Origin: Panorpa germanica
Lineage: Eukaryota > Arthropoda > Insecta > Mecoptera > Panorpidae
Direction: 5' to 3'
NCBI GenBank assembly: GCA_963678705.1
Contig: OY783203.1
Span: 21,558,535 to 21,622,534, forward strand
Length of the DNA stretch: 64,000 nt
The notes beneath the pieces are model-generated. The model ran no database searches, had not been told where the DNA came from, and was given only the letters and a program-made list of their open reading frames with translations. Position 1 is the first letter of the stretch, and the number at the start of each line of letters is the position of its first letter. Below are positions 10,556 through 22,297 of this stretch, in pieces. Made by a program: the position numbers and the translations under genes.

Positions 10556-11680
10556 CACGAGCACGAGACTTGTCTCGTCTCGCTACTCGTCTCGTAAAAG
10601 CGAAACTATTTGGACGGTACCGGGACCACATACGGTGAGACCCGAGAGTCTCGTTTTAGGTCTTGTTGACGTTATTTAAAAAAAAAAATTGCTACGAAAT
10701 ATAAAATCTGGTAAACAAACATCTGTTAAATATTTCATATTATAATTTTGCCTTTTACAACATTTTGTAGCCGAACAGAAACGAATGTTTTAAAGGAAAA
10801 TAAATGTGAATAAAAATTATTTACAATGCGATTGTTTGATGCATTTTAGCTTTTAGTTGCCGCAAAAATGTCGTTGAGCGTAAGTGTTAGTAGTGTCAAC
10901 CTGAAAAAGAGGCCGAGATTAGATGAAAGTGATGATGCATTAAGTGAAATTTAACCAGTGGATCATCTGTGTATAAAAACAAATTGTTCAAAGTTTAAAT
11001 TTTCTTTTCAATTTGATACAATTAATAGTGAGAAAAAACCGATATGCTTAGTGTGTGAATAATTTTAAATTAAAAAAATAATTAGCCGTAATAATATAAT
11101 GAATTACTTTATTTAAGACTATCTTAGGAGTAAGTTCTCACAATAAGAAGATGTGACGGAACGAGACGAGACAAACTATTACAAGACGGAACCGCGACTA
11201 AAACGATACCTATTTTTTATATACCTATATATATATATATATATATATATACTAGCTGTCCCGGCCACGCGTTGCTGTGCCTAACGTAGCGCCATCTATT
11301 GAATATTTACTCAATCTAGTCAACAGATTTCGATTTACTCAACAGAATATTTACTCAATCTAGTCAACAGATGTCGCCATCATCGTCGCCCGATGTCATA
11401 TGTCATATACAAATAATTAATAGACAAATAATTAGCAATAAGATAAATAAATTGAGATGTAAGCTATCCTATCTTTCAAGTTGGGTCAAACTGCACACGG
11501 TGTACAAATTTCATTAAAATCGGTTAAGTAGTTTAGGAGTCCATAGCGGACAACACAGTGACACGTAATTTATATATATTAAGATATATATATATATATA
11601 TATATTTTTTATATACCTATTACGGAAACGAGGCGAGATTTTGGAAACTCTCGCCTTATCTCGTCTCGTGTAAAGCCCTA
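10556..11680 (+). mobile_element. hAT deletion derivative (copy b)
   Basis: The ends are TAGGGCATCACACGAG and, inverted, TAGGGCTTTACACGAGACG. The 8-bp flanks ATCATGAA and ATGGTGAA agree at six positions, consistent with an old insertion. A frame starting at ATG 10868 gives MSLSVSVSSVNLKKRPRLDE, then a premature stop; further on CLVCE of the BED-like finger remains. A Helitron-like fragment and TA runs interrupt the right half at 11252-11606. Confidence 0.8.
11252..11600 (-). mobile_element. Second-type Helitron-like fragment inside hAT copy b
   Basis: On the minus strand the 3' end reads GCAACGCGTGGCCGGGACAG followed by CTAG-T, a terminus of the Helitron type. The interior contains TTAACCGATTTTAATGAAAT. 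TA microsatellites flank it on both sides, and its 5' end is unclear. It is unrelated in sequence to the GTCGC-hairpin family elsewhere in this window. Confidence 0.5.
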
Positions 11681-11777
11681 ATGGTGAATGATTTTGAAAA
11701 CGCCATTTTGAGAAATGTTTTATTAGAGTCTGTCCATTTTGAAAAGGTCGAATTGATATTTTCAAAAAATATTTTTA

Positions 11778-12025
11778 TTTTTTTTTTTTTTTTTTATTTA
11801 ACGTCGGCCTAGTTCCGATGACTCCTTCAATGTTGGCAGTATTTATGGTGTCGTGGCCTCATATATGTGGGCTACACCACTGCCTAATAACTGTACGATT
11901 ATGTATGACCATAATCAATATAAGTTCATAATAACCAAACCCAGAAAATATATATCTGGTCCGGGGATCGAACCCGAAGACACAGCAGTCGGCGTCAAGC
12001 ATCAATGCTCTCGCCCACTGTGTCG
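11778..12025 (-). mobile_element. tRNA-derived SINE with target duplication
   Basis: On the minus strand the copy begins with a tRNA-like head, CACAGTGGGCGAGAGCATTG, and has a clear B box, GGGTTCGATCCCCGG (plus-strand 11961-11975). It ends in a poly(A) tail, seen as the T run at 11778-11795. Direct repeats TCAAAAAATATTTTTA (11762-11777) and TCAAAATATTTTTA (12026-12039) flank it, as expected for LINE-driven insertion. Length is about 250 bp. A second, split copy lies at 3261-4665. Confidence 0.85.
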
Positions 12026-12039
12026 TCAAAATATTTTTA

Positions 12040-12730
12040 AAATGTTACTTTTAAATACCTAATGTCGATATTTTCATCCCTTAAATGAACTCATACTTGT
12101 AGATGCGGGATAAGTGTATAAGTGCACATTGCACAATGTCTCGACAGTCGACACCGGCACTGAGAGAACCCCACGAACAACCAGACTCGGTCGATTTCTC
12201 TCTGGAAATTGCAATTTAGATATTAGATCTGCAGAAAGCACTAAGCAGCCTCCATCGCTGCTCGTCGTCCGTCGTCCGCCGTCCACCGTCCACTGGCGTC
12301 GCGACGTTCTCGTTATTCGTTCTCCAGATGTGAACGTAATATTTCACTCGGTGGTTTTCAGCTATGCAGTTTTTTGATTAAGGCATTTAATACATTTCAC
12401 TTAAAACGTTTTAAATTTATGCATACCAACTATATTCACATTTTAAAATATTTCGAATATAAAGATTTAAACTTTACCAATTATAAAATGCAATAAAAAA
12501 AGACATTCATATTTAAATGATAGTCGTAGTGAACTATTCACCTTGGACTCTCAGAGGTCTTTGTTCCAGACACACACACATTGATGATCCATTAACTTTC
12601 GTTATTTCGTATGTGTTCGTTTTCTAGTTATTTTAACTGATGACAGTTGTATTTCACGAATGTTTAATAAGTACTTGCTTACCACAAAAATGTTTTTCAT
12701 TAATATATGATTATCTTTTTCAAATTTCTT
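12040..12730. other. Unassigned stretch with a GC-rich block
   Basis: A GC-rich patch at about 12100-12330 contains a CGTCCGTCGTCCGCC-type imperfect repeat and short open frames on both strands without a recognisable domain. It could be a decayed promoter or exon. The remainder is AT-rich. Confidence 0.4.
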
Positions 12731-13545
12731 AAGCTGATATCGGACGGTTCACTTTTTGTTCATTTCTGCCTTTCATTCAGCATCTTTCATTCGAAATGAA
12801 CCATCTGAACACAAAATGAATCAAAAGTGCCGAATGAATTCATTAGTGAACCGATCGTGCGATGTTGGATACGTTCATTCAACATTGTTCACTCGCGCTC
12901 CGCAAGATGGCTAATGAACGAAAAATAAAACGTCTAAACACAAAATGAACATTCACTTCAGCTACGTCTTTTTATCTCGTTTATCGAGTGTAGCGAATAT
13001 CAATACGCACAACATCACTTGACGACATATGCCGGTTTCATACCAGAGAGACATTTTTGAAAACAGTTTTGTTGTCAAAAAACAAAACAAAATCATGTTT
13101 TGTTTTATTTTAAATCAGTTCACACTGAACAGACTGGTTTTGTTTTTAGTGTTTTTCTGTGTGTCCCATAAAAATTATAAACATGATAAATAACAACTGA
13201 CAAGCGCAAATGTTCACAAAGTACAAAACTGCGTGTTCAAACCAAGCAGACTAAAAATAAAAAACAAACGTGTTTTCCTTTGATCTTACCTACTCCAGAT
13301 GGGAATGTGTTTTGTTTTAGTAAAACAGCAACAAAAGACAAAAATGTTTTAAGAACTGTCTCTTTGGTGTAAAGATTGGTGTTTTTGTACAGAAAAACAG
13401 GTTTTGTTCGTGTTTTATAGAACTGTCTCTCTGGTGTGAAACCGGCAATAGTAGAGTATAATGCCGAATAAATGTTCATTTTCGTCTGTGGCGTGTGAAC
13501 GGGAAAATGAACGGTAGATTCGAGTGAACCGCCTGATAACAGCTT
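12731..13545. mobile_element. MITE with GCGGTTCAC-type inverted ends, split by another MITE
   Basis: AAGCTGATATCGGACGGTTC on the left is inverted on the right as AAGCTGTTATCAGGCGGTTC. The body is rich in GTTCATT/AATGAAC words on both sides of a nested MITE at 13031-13446. No coding sequence and no certain target duplication are seen. Confidence 0.6.
13031..13446. mobile_element. MITE family M (copy 1), nested
   Basis: The ends are inverted: GCCGGTTTCATACCAGAGAG and the reverse complement GCCGGTTTCACACCAGAGAG. Copies 2 and 3 lie at 26674-27650 and 33717-34164. The interior includes AACACGCAGTTTTGT/ACAAAACTGCGTGTT and a poly-purine/pyrimidine pattern around GTTTTGTTTT. It carries no transposase and lies inside the MITE at 12731-13545, so it is younger than that element. 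Confidence 0.7.
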
Positions 13546-14215
13546 TATAGTACAATCAATATTACAACATATCTAGTTACTTCAAGCATTTAGATACGTT
13601 GACTTTCTCTGCTATGAGAATTTTAATATCGTAATTTACTAAATTCAAAACCGTCAATATTTAATTTTTGAACAACGGATATATTCGTGCTGGGTGAAGC
13701 GAGGTTTCATTTACTTTAATAACTGTTTCCTATTTCTTTCCCTCCACTCAATTTTGTTTTGTGTTCCTAACTTGCCCTTAAGATTTCTTATACACGAGAA
13801 GAACATATGAATATTATAACAGACAAATAAAAAAGATGAGGAATTTTCATGTTAGTGTATCAAATATCCAACGAAATATAAGGTGGTATCACATTCCTCG
13901 ATATTAAGGAATGCCTTTAGCATGGCAAAGGACGCTCCTAAATGTTTATGGAGTTAACTATGCTAAAATATTTCATTATCGTGCTCGTCTAGTACAGGAA
14001 CGTACCCCATCACTCCCATATCTCCCTATCTCCCACCCACATCCATCAACGAGGGCGAAGGACGCCCACGTCTGCTCTCTGCAACGATAATTTGCGAACG
14101 GGAATTGGGTAATTGCGTTAGTCTTAAATTCCATAAAGGTGTAGTATATATTAATAAAGTTAGGACTTCAGATGCTTTGGTACTTCTTTAATTAATTACA
14201 ATATTATAAAAAATA
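13546..14215. other. Unassigned AT-rich stretch
   Basis: No gene, RNA or recognisable repeat is seen here. Confidence 0.5.
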
Positions 14216-14890
14216 CTAGTGTTTACCCCGTCACAAAGCGACGTCTGTTTTGTATGTATATCCAATTTCAATAAAATAATTCTTCATTTTATTTAAAATT
14301 TTATTCTATTTTTAAAATATAAAACTAATTTTTCATATAATCTGACTATAAAAATGATATTTTTCATAATTTTATTCATTATTTGACCAACTTATTTTTC
14401 AAAATTTGGAATTTTTTTTCGATTTGCAAATTTGGTACCAAAGTTAGCCCATAAAGAAAATTTCAACTTTCTAGTACAATTTTTACCCTCGGCAAAAACC
14501 GCCCCCGTGCCCCCAAATACATTTTTCATTATTTTTATGAATTAAAATACTCAATTAAGACACATACCAAAATTTAAGGTTTCTCCAAAACTTCCTACCG
14601 GACCCTCTAAGTTTTTCAGCGCCCCTTTTATCAATATTTGAATTTCTAATCTATCTTTTACGAATTAACAGGTATAGAGCAAAATGTGCCCATTTTTTTT
14701 CACTTTTTCCAAAATAACGGGTTTTCAGGAAATTCAAGGAAAAATCCGAGGACGCCAAATGTCTTACAGTTTTTTTCTACATAATAGGAAATTTTAAAAA
14801 ACATCGCCGGAACCGTTTTCGAGCCACCATACAAAATTCAGTAACAAATATATAAACATAGAGAGTTAGACCTGGAACATTATATTACGA
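14216..14890 (-). mobile_element. Non-autonomous Helitron, GTCGC-hairpin family (copy 2)
   Basis: On the minus strand it begins TCGTAATATAATGTTCC at about 14890 and ends with a decayed hairpin and CTAG at 14216-14219, followed by T. Internal blocks match the 1018-1728 copy. The stem has mismatches (GTCAC versus GCGAC), which suggests an older copy. Confidence 0.75.
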
Positions 14891-16630
14891 AAAATATAAA
14901 TCAATAATAGGGTAATTCACAGAAACATAATGTATAAAATACTGCGTGCTTCAGTTCTTTCCAGTGACTATTTCTCTCTGATGTTGCGAGGCTGCGACGC
15001 ATCTAGTAATAAAGAGTGTCATAAAAACAAGTTTCTCTACTCTGTCAAGGGATAAGGGTGTCTGCCAGCCCTCAACCCTTCTGCGCGTTCTTTTACACTT
15101 GACATTTAACAATGCATGTTTCAGTCTAGCTGCAGATAAGAGGATGCTCTTTATATGAATGCAGCATCTAATCTTTTGTATGAAAGTATCTTCTGTGTGT
15201 TAAATACAGTAATTGAAAATAAATATTCTTAAACTATTACGAGCAGTGCCGCACTTATATTTGGAGAGGCCTAAGGTAAAATAATACTTAAGATACGCTG
15301 TAACCTGGACAAGTAAAATTTGTGCCTGATTGTAGCAATGCGTACAAGAAAAATAAAAAAGTGGTAAGAAGGTTTCCCCCCTACACCTCCCCTTGTTAAC
15401 AACACCTTCAAAAATTGTTTTTCTGAGAAGTCGGTCGTTTAATTCAATAAGAACAATTTCACTCGCAGCAAAAAAAAATACAAATAATACAAGATAAATA
15501 GAATTGTTTTGAAATAATATACCACACGATATTTTGCTCAATTTGTCATATGAGAGTTAGAACGTCTACAGTAATTAATTTTTATGTAACTGTGTTATTG
15601 AAAAAACACAAAACATTTGAAAAACCATAAAAAACAATATGTTTTGGTGAATGAAACATGGCTGAAGCCAAACTGTAAAGTGCAACACAACATTAATGGG
15701 TCAAACAGAACCAATAAATGCAGCAGTGAAGAGTGGGCGGGGGTGATAGGAGTTATAGGGGCTGCTACCCGCCACCGCCCACCATGCTCCTCCAGCTGGA
15801 GCATAAACAGGTTAAACATACAAAAACACATGTTCCTGTTTTAACTTCTCCTGACGTTGTAGCAGCAACAATATATTTTATACATATTATATAATATTCA
15901 GTCACCATTGCGCAAAGCCTGCAGTGTAGAACATAGGATATATGGCATGTAGTTGTACCGTTACTTTCATGGATAACTGGCATGGATCCCTAGTACGTAT
16001 CATCCGGTATCATCAAATAGCAGAGTACCTTTGTAATATTTAACGAATTTGGATTGACAGTACTGTCACTCCATGCATTACAAATGTCGTTCAAAACGAG
16101 AACCTGTAGAGATAAGGGACTGCAGCTCTAATAGTCGTACTTATCAATTCACAATAGATGGCTACAATGCCAAAACCTAATAGCATAGTTCCCAGATACA
16201 ATGCTACATCAAATAAAATTAGGGCGTGATGTGCCGGGCTATCTTGATAGTCGCTTAATGTTGAACTATTATTTTGTATTCTCAAAAATGACAACTAACA
16301 GTAGCTTATCTTTGACTGGTAAGTAATTATCACGTGGTAATTGTACTCTACCTTCTAGCTACCTTTACAGTTCTAGCCGTTTGTAAAGGTGACATTGACT
16401 ACTGCATACCTTTCAGTATTATCGGCGCTTAGATAATCATCAATTATAATGAATTACAAAACAACTTGAAATATTTACGCTTCACATAAAATAAAGTATC
16501 GTAAAGTATCACTCATCATAAGAGCCACCGGGAGATTGTGAAATGTGATTATCTTCTATAACTTTTTTTAAGCACAATAATAATGAACATTATTCTTACC
16601 AAACTACAAACATCTCGTAGGATATATTGT
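14891..16630. other. Unassigned intergenic stretch
   Basis: I find no supportable gene. Open frames around 15200-15541 and 15595-15983 lie on opposite strands, are short and have no recognisable domain. No repeat seen elsewhere in the window is evident. Confidence 0.4.
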
Positions 16631-16639
16631 TACAACTTG

Positions 16640-16840
16640 TAACAAAGAATATTCTCCATATCAACTTAGACAGTACTCGTCTATCCCTACCATCCGTTCT
16701 CCACTCCCAACAAGCACAAACCTCTCAAAATTCCCTGATGGGAGCTATCCACTTCGAAACTTATATCAATGATGTTTCAAATCCACGGCAGAAAACTCTT
16801 TTAACATTCCCAGACGAAACATTCTCAACATTACCATCAC
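16640..16840 (+). pseudogene. Jockey-type LINE reverse transcriptase fragment
   Basis: One plus-strand frame reads SQNSLMGAIHF.TYINDVSNP followed after about ten residues by TFPDETFS. This parallels the reverse transcriptase stretch VPQGSVLGPILF..YINDIP......LFADDTA of Jockey-like LINEs; the catalytic ADD is altered to PDE. Flanking sequence is not recognisable, so this is a small decayed piece. The call rests on motif order alone. Confidence 0.5.
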
Positions 16841-19443
16841 CATCACATCTCCATCCTCTGTACGTAGTCTGGTACGATACGAGCGCGGGTTGAGACTGAG
16901 AAGTACCGTACGAGTACTACCACCTAAATAAACTCCTCCTTGAATTAAATGAACCCTTTTTAGCCTATGTATTTTTAAAGTAAGTGTGATTTACATAGTA
17001 ATATAAATAATCAAGTGCTGGAGTTCGTATATTTCTTGTTCACATTACAAGAATTTTGCCAATCTGTGCACCTTACATAATTCAGTAGCTGTCCTAATCA
17101 TAAATATCTTGTTTCATACGCATTGGGCCGATATCGGGTCGGAAGTCCCAGATGCCGTACGTGCTGTCGAAGGGGGCAACGGGGCCAATGGGGGCCAGGA
17201 GGCGGCAATGGGTGGTACTACTTCAGACGTGTGGAGAATACAAAAGGAATTCCAAGAATGTCATCCACTGAAACCGAATATATCTTTAAAGTAATCGGTG
17301 ATTGAAAGGTGATACCATTTGTTTTTAATAACAGCCTTTCTCCGGAAATAGCTTCTTCTAGTTTTTCACTATGCATAATAGAACGATTTCTAAGAACTAG
17401 GAAAGAACTACTGGAATCTTATTGTCTTTCATAGAAGATTGTTTTTCAAATAAATACTGCACAAAGAACTTGTATGTGAAGTGGCCCACAGATGTCTCCT
17501 CCAGTTTGTATAAATAAAATATTATTAAAAATAGCGACTGCAATATCTGAACTCTGGTATCCGAGCCATACAACGTCGGTATTTTTCTAGTGCACATGCA
17601 CCGGCATTCTTTAATGCACTGGATGCTGTGTCACTACAGGAATTGTAGAAACAATATTCTGGTACTCAAAAATGTATATTGCAATTTAGATTTAGATTTC
17701 AGTAGATATTCCATAAAGATATCAGCATGGGGTAATCAAGTATTTATTTCTGGTGTATAAGTTTTCTAGAAATCACTTGAACATCAATCAAATACTGGTT
17801 TCATTTACAAATGCCGGACTCCTGTACCGACGTTGGAACTCGGTTAATCGTGAAGACGGAAATAGATCGATGTTAATCAATAATGAAGCAACAGCAACAT
17901 TAAGACTCATCCATAAATTACGTCACATAGATTTTGTAGTTCACCGACTATTGTCATACATTGTGTACACCCCACCCTCCACCCTCGCTTGCGCTCTTTA
18001 GAAGATAATAAATAACTTAATAATGAACTAGGTGTGACTGTCATTGCAGTTTTAGACAGAATGGAATTTTCGTGGACAATTAAGCAAACAAAAGACTTTT
18101 TCTTGAATAATTGAAATGGACGGCCGTTTTAAAACAAGAAGAAAAGGAAAGGATGCCATCTAATAGAGACATGAAGGAAGATAACCAAGTTGATAAATTA
18201 GAAATCCTAATTTTTTAAATTAAATTTTAAATATATTATATTTTAATTAATTTAGTAGGGAAAGTTTTAAGGGCTTGAATTAACGAATTTTCCCCAACTA
18301 AGGAATAAGTCTAAGGGATGTTTTAGTATATTTCTATGAAATATGTAAACACAAACGATTACAGGTACTTTTAAAAAGGTTGTTTATTAATTTTAAGTTA
18401 ATTTTAATTAAGTGTCATGAATTTTAACAACTTGTGTCTTGGTACCCATGTATTAGATGTTATAACTTGAATTAGCTAGCACATGAGAAACTTGCATTGC
18501 AACATAATTTCTATATGAAAAATATAAAGGGAACCTTGTAATTAGCTTGTGGCAAGCTAGCAAGTGTAATTCTGTACAGCAAGACATTATGCCTGGTTAC
18601 TCCTTGACAAAACCTGTTTGTTCATAAAGTAAGAATCGATTTCAAGATTTTTCTTTTTTGTTTAAGTTTCTTTATATAATTTAAAGTTAATTTGTATTAT
18701 TCTTTGTTCGAAAAATCATCGTTTAAAGTTTTTAATAGGTACTTTGTTTTTGTGTGCTGCACGCCACATATTTCAAACTACCATAACTTTGTGAACTTTT
18801 GGATTTTGACTTAAAACTTAAAACAGAGATTCTTAAGACATTCAACATTGAGACTATACAAAATAAAAAACAATTTTTTGAAATTCTAGACGTGTATACC
18901 CCTCAAGCAATAATAAATATATAAATAAGAATTTATTCGTTTCCATTTATATGACATCTGCTTGAACAGTACCTAAACCTATAGATTTTGTCCCAGATAG
19001 CGCATAAAATATTGTAAACAGAAACGCAGCTCTTCACACATTCCTGACATGAAGTGTTTTAGTGTTTTAGTGGTTCAGTGGTTCAGTGGTTTACACATAG
19101 ACACCAGTATCAGACTAAATCGAAGGCATTTGTGTAAACAACCTAATCAATATCACAACAATAAGCCAACTCTACCAATGGGCAAAGGGAACGAACGACG
19201 ACCGGCACCCAGCACCCAGAACCGTGCACGTCACTTGACGAAATGGACAATTTGTGTAGTGATCGGCCTTTTCCATCAAATTAGTGCGTACACATTATTT
19301 TAAGTCAATTAATGACATTTCTTTTTTGGGTGTATCAAAATTTGAAATGACACACTGGACCATTTTAATGGGCAATGCACTGCTCACGAAGTTGCCCTTT
19401 CAAAAAGGTCCAACACACCTCGGTCGGTCACAATACGAGCGAA
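16841..19443. other. Unassigned stretch with a small GC-rich block
   Basis: No supportable gene is seen. At about 17110-17260 a G-rich patch gives overlapping 60-codon frames with a low-complexity glycine-rich reading and no known domain. The rest is AT-rich non-coding sequence. Confidence 0.4.
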
Positions 19444-20077
19444 ATGGGCTTGTGTCCTATGTCTTAATTTCTGTAAAAGTGTACTATATATTGATAAAGT
19501 GGGTTACTAGAACCTCAAATGTTCAATTATTTTTTAATAACTCCTTATATGTTTACAGATATTAAGAATTAAAAAAGTCATTTTGTCTCTTTAATTATTA
19601 AAGGGATTCAATGTTGTACACATTCCAAGTGCATGTGACATCACAATCCTTGTGTAAGGTTACCAACCTTACAGATCATTAATCTCTGCTATATGTATTT
19701 ATATATGGAAATATCAAATATTATTTACAGCTATTTCAAGGAATAATAATATTTAAATATTATGTCTGCCTTAGCAGGTTATAAAATAAAAACTTATTAT
19801 TCTTTGACTTTACTTGATTATTTGAATACAAACAGCTACAGAACATTACCACAGCACTGACCTACTCAACAAATAACTGACGTTAAAATGCATTTCACGT
19901 CATACAAATATGGTCGACCATTTCTAGCGCTAAAACTACAATTCAATCTTTTAATTGCTATATCTCCGTCAATATTTAGATATTTAATAAAATAGACACA
20001 CCAATACACATTTAATAACATCAATTTCAATCAACAATTGAAAAATCGACCACTAAAAAATGAGGACACAAGCCCAT
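19444..20077. mobile_element. MITE family A (copy 1)
   Basis: The ends are inverted: ATGGGCTTGTGTCCTATG and the reverse complement ATGGGCTTGTGTCCTCAT. Sequence is closely matched by about 61266-61896 and, with an insertion, by about 34557-35330. No coding sequence is seen. The target duplication could not be fixed. Confidence 0.75.
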
Positions 20078-20680
20078 TTATAGTGCATGTGAAATGATTA
20101 TTTGCGCCCTTCTTCTAACTTAGAAGTTGGCGCCCGATGCAATCTCATGTGTCCCTCTAAACCTGCTCTGCTGATAAATAATAGCAAACGTTTAGCGTTT
20201 TTTGTAAGGTGTACGACACTGTAAGAGGCAGCCTAAAAGACATGTTTTTGTTTACCTTCCAATACCAATGAATCAAAGACGACAACAAACTTACTACTTA
20301 GGCCTGTCGCACACTGCAATCGTATTTAAGCGACGGCGACTTCGGACGTAAATCGGCTGCTTGGTTCAACACCTAGAACTCTCAAAGCAAGCCGAGTCGT
20401 GTGTTCTTTGTATGTGTTGTGTCACAATACATATATACTACGTACGGTTTCGACAGTACGACAAGTCAAACTTGTGTACTGTATGGTGTATTGGAGTTGT
20501 TTTGCACTAACATAATTTATCATGAAAACAAACTTTTACTTTAATTTTTATCGATACACCACTGTTCCCTTCCAGTCTGAGCTGGATGATTGCATTTACA
20601 ATGAGGGTTAGGTTTAGCCAGGGTACTTAGAGTAAAATTATTTGACATGGAATAAGACCCTTTAAGCGATTCTTGTTGGG

Positions 20681-20825
20681 ATATTATATCTTCTATAAAC
20701 TAAAATTCACGGCTACTCAACATCTGAAGAGAAGGAAGGGTGAAGCGAGTACACTTCACTCCCTTCACCCTTCCTTCTCGTAAAATGTTGAGTCGCCGAG
20801 AATTTTTGTTTATAGTAGATATAAT
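20681..20825. repeat. Large imperfect hairpin with ~70-bp arms
   Basis: The left arm (20681-20750), with AAGAGAAGGAAGGGTGAAG in its inner part, is inverted in the right arm (20757-20825) as CTTCACCCTTCCTTCTCG. The loop is about six bases. It lies in a segment absent from the related element at 50257-50729, so it probably arrived as an insertion or arose as a local inverted duplication. Confidence 0.75.
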
Positions 20826-20974
20826 CATCCGGCTCAACTCTGGGTTTAGAGTTGTAGCTAATAGTTAGCGTTGTTAAAATTCGCTGATATTCGATTCGCT
20901 CGTTATCGGACGGCTTTGTCGCTTGCAGTATGCGAGGGTTCATTACATTTACAGGGTTGGTATACGTAAAGCTT

Positions 20975-21350
20975 ATTATAATAGTAAGTAGTATAATCGA
21001 TATTATAATGAGTATGCGAAGAAGATTTTTGAAACTAGAAAAATGCTATTGAAGAATGATGAAGTAAGAAGAAGAAGAAGAGATGCAGAGACAATAATAG
21101 GAAGTGAAGGAGAAAAATTAGAGCAAGGGAATTGGGATAATTTCACGGCGGATGAGATTGAACAGTAAATTAGATAAAATAAGTTATAATAAGTTCCTTT
21201 GTACATTTTTTATTTGTTCCTATGTAATTATATATTAATGTAATTGAAATGTAAAAAATTAAGGGGGATAGAATAAGTGGAAAAAGCAGCACATATGGGC
21301 GGAAGCCTAGGAGGTGCTATTAAATTTAATAAATGAAAATGAAAAAAAAA
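20975..21350 (+). mobile_element. LINE-like 3' end with poly(A), inserted in the Harbinger MITE
   Basis: A plus-strand frame from about 20985 to the stop at 21166-21168 reads, in part, AKKIFETRKMLLKNDEV, then a run of five arginines, and ends IGSEGEKLEQGNWDNFTAD. This charged C-terminal tail is followed by about 180 bp of non-coding sequence and an A-rich end at 21340-21351. The empty element at 50257-50729 lacks it. An open frame ending shortly before an A-rich tail indicates a LINE 3' end; the family is unrecognised. Confidence 0.5.
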
Positions 21351-21409
21351 AATGAATACGTCCTGTCAAAATTCGTTTAAATACGCTTTCAGTGTGCGAC
21401 AGGCCTTAA

Positions 21410-22297
21410 ACGATTCCAATTTTTTTAAACGAATATGAATAAATCTAATAATACCATATTGTATGCTGTCGGTTAAAAGTCAAACAAAGAGCAGTAATTA
21501 CATTTTGTATACAGTACTTATATACAAATTCAAAACATTTGTACTGTACTATTTATTTATGTACTAAATAAATAAAATATAATTTTAAATTACTTTATTT
21601 TAATTTGCTAATTTTACTTTGTGAGAGCTGAATATTTGTAGAAGAGAGAAGGAGAGATGAATACTTTTGTTTTCTTACAAACTGGTTCTATGATTGAAAC
21701 AACAACCATTATTTTTAAACCTTTATTTGTACAGTAAACCCCCGAATTACGTAATTAATGCTTTCTGGTAACTTGACTTTTAAGTAAGTTGAATTTGTTA
21801 ATTGTTTTAGTGTAACCATATAAAAGACTGCAATATTTATTATTATTCTAAGTGCGGCTACCAATTTCATTCCCATTTATAATTTACTGGGTTGGGGTTA
21901 CCCCTAATCGTGTAAGGCTCAAAACAGTCCTTTCTGTCTCGCTCTTCCATTGTGTATACATATATATAATGTAATTATAAACAATAAGTTTAAAACACTT
22001 ATGTTAAATTGCTATAAACTTTACCACATCAAAAGTTTCGCAGTGAATGTAGTCTCCCTTCTGCGTGCCTGCTTACGAGTTAGTCCTAGTACGTATACAT
22101 ATATGATAATATCCGTATACGCTACTACGTTTTAAAACAATCCTGTAATTGACAACGTAGCTAAGAAATTTAAACAGCCTGTAATTCAACCTCAATGTTA
22201 CTGCATATGAATTAGCTTCGAATGAAGTAAATATTACGAGTACAAATTTAATATAAAATATATCATACTCATACTACATACTACAAATATATCATCA
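21410..22297. other. Unassigned AT-rich stretch
   Basis: No gene or recognisable repeat is seen. Short open frames have no domain. Confidence 0.45.

Larger units (their letters stand above)
20301..21405. mobile_element. PIF/Harbinger-like MITE (copy 1) with two inserts
   Basis: The inverted ends GGCCTGTCGCACACTGCAA and GGCCTGTCGCACACTGAAAG are flanked by TTA on both sides (20298-20300 and 21406-21408). This TWA-type 3-bp duplication and GG-start are typical of PIF/Harbinger. Comparison with 50257-50729 shows two extra segments in this copy: a hairpin-containing block (about 20580-20865) and a LINE 3' end (about 20975-21350). Confidence 0.75.

Noticed and set aside
15595-15983. Overlapping frames on both strands near a GC-richer patch
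   Set aside because: No domain, no consistent codon pattern, and each frame overlaps a competing one.
17109-17305. Glycine-rich overlapping frames, possible collagen-like peptide
   Set aside because: Two frames overlap in a G-rich patch with no repeat regularity; low complexity explains the composition.
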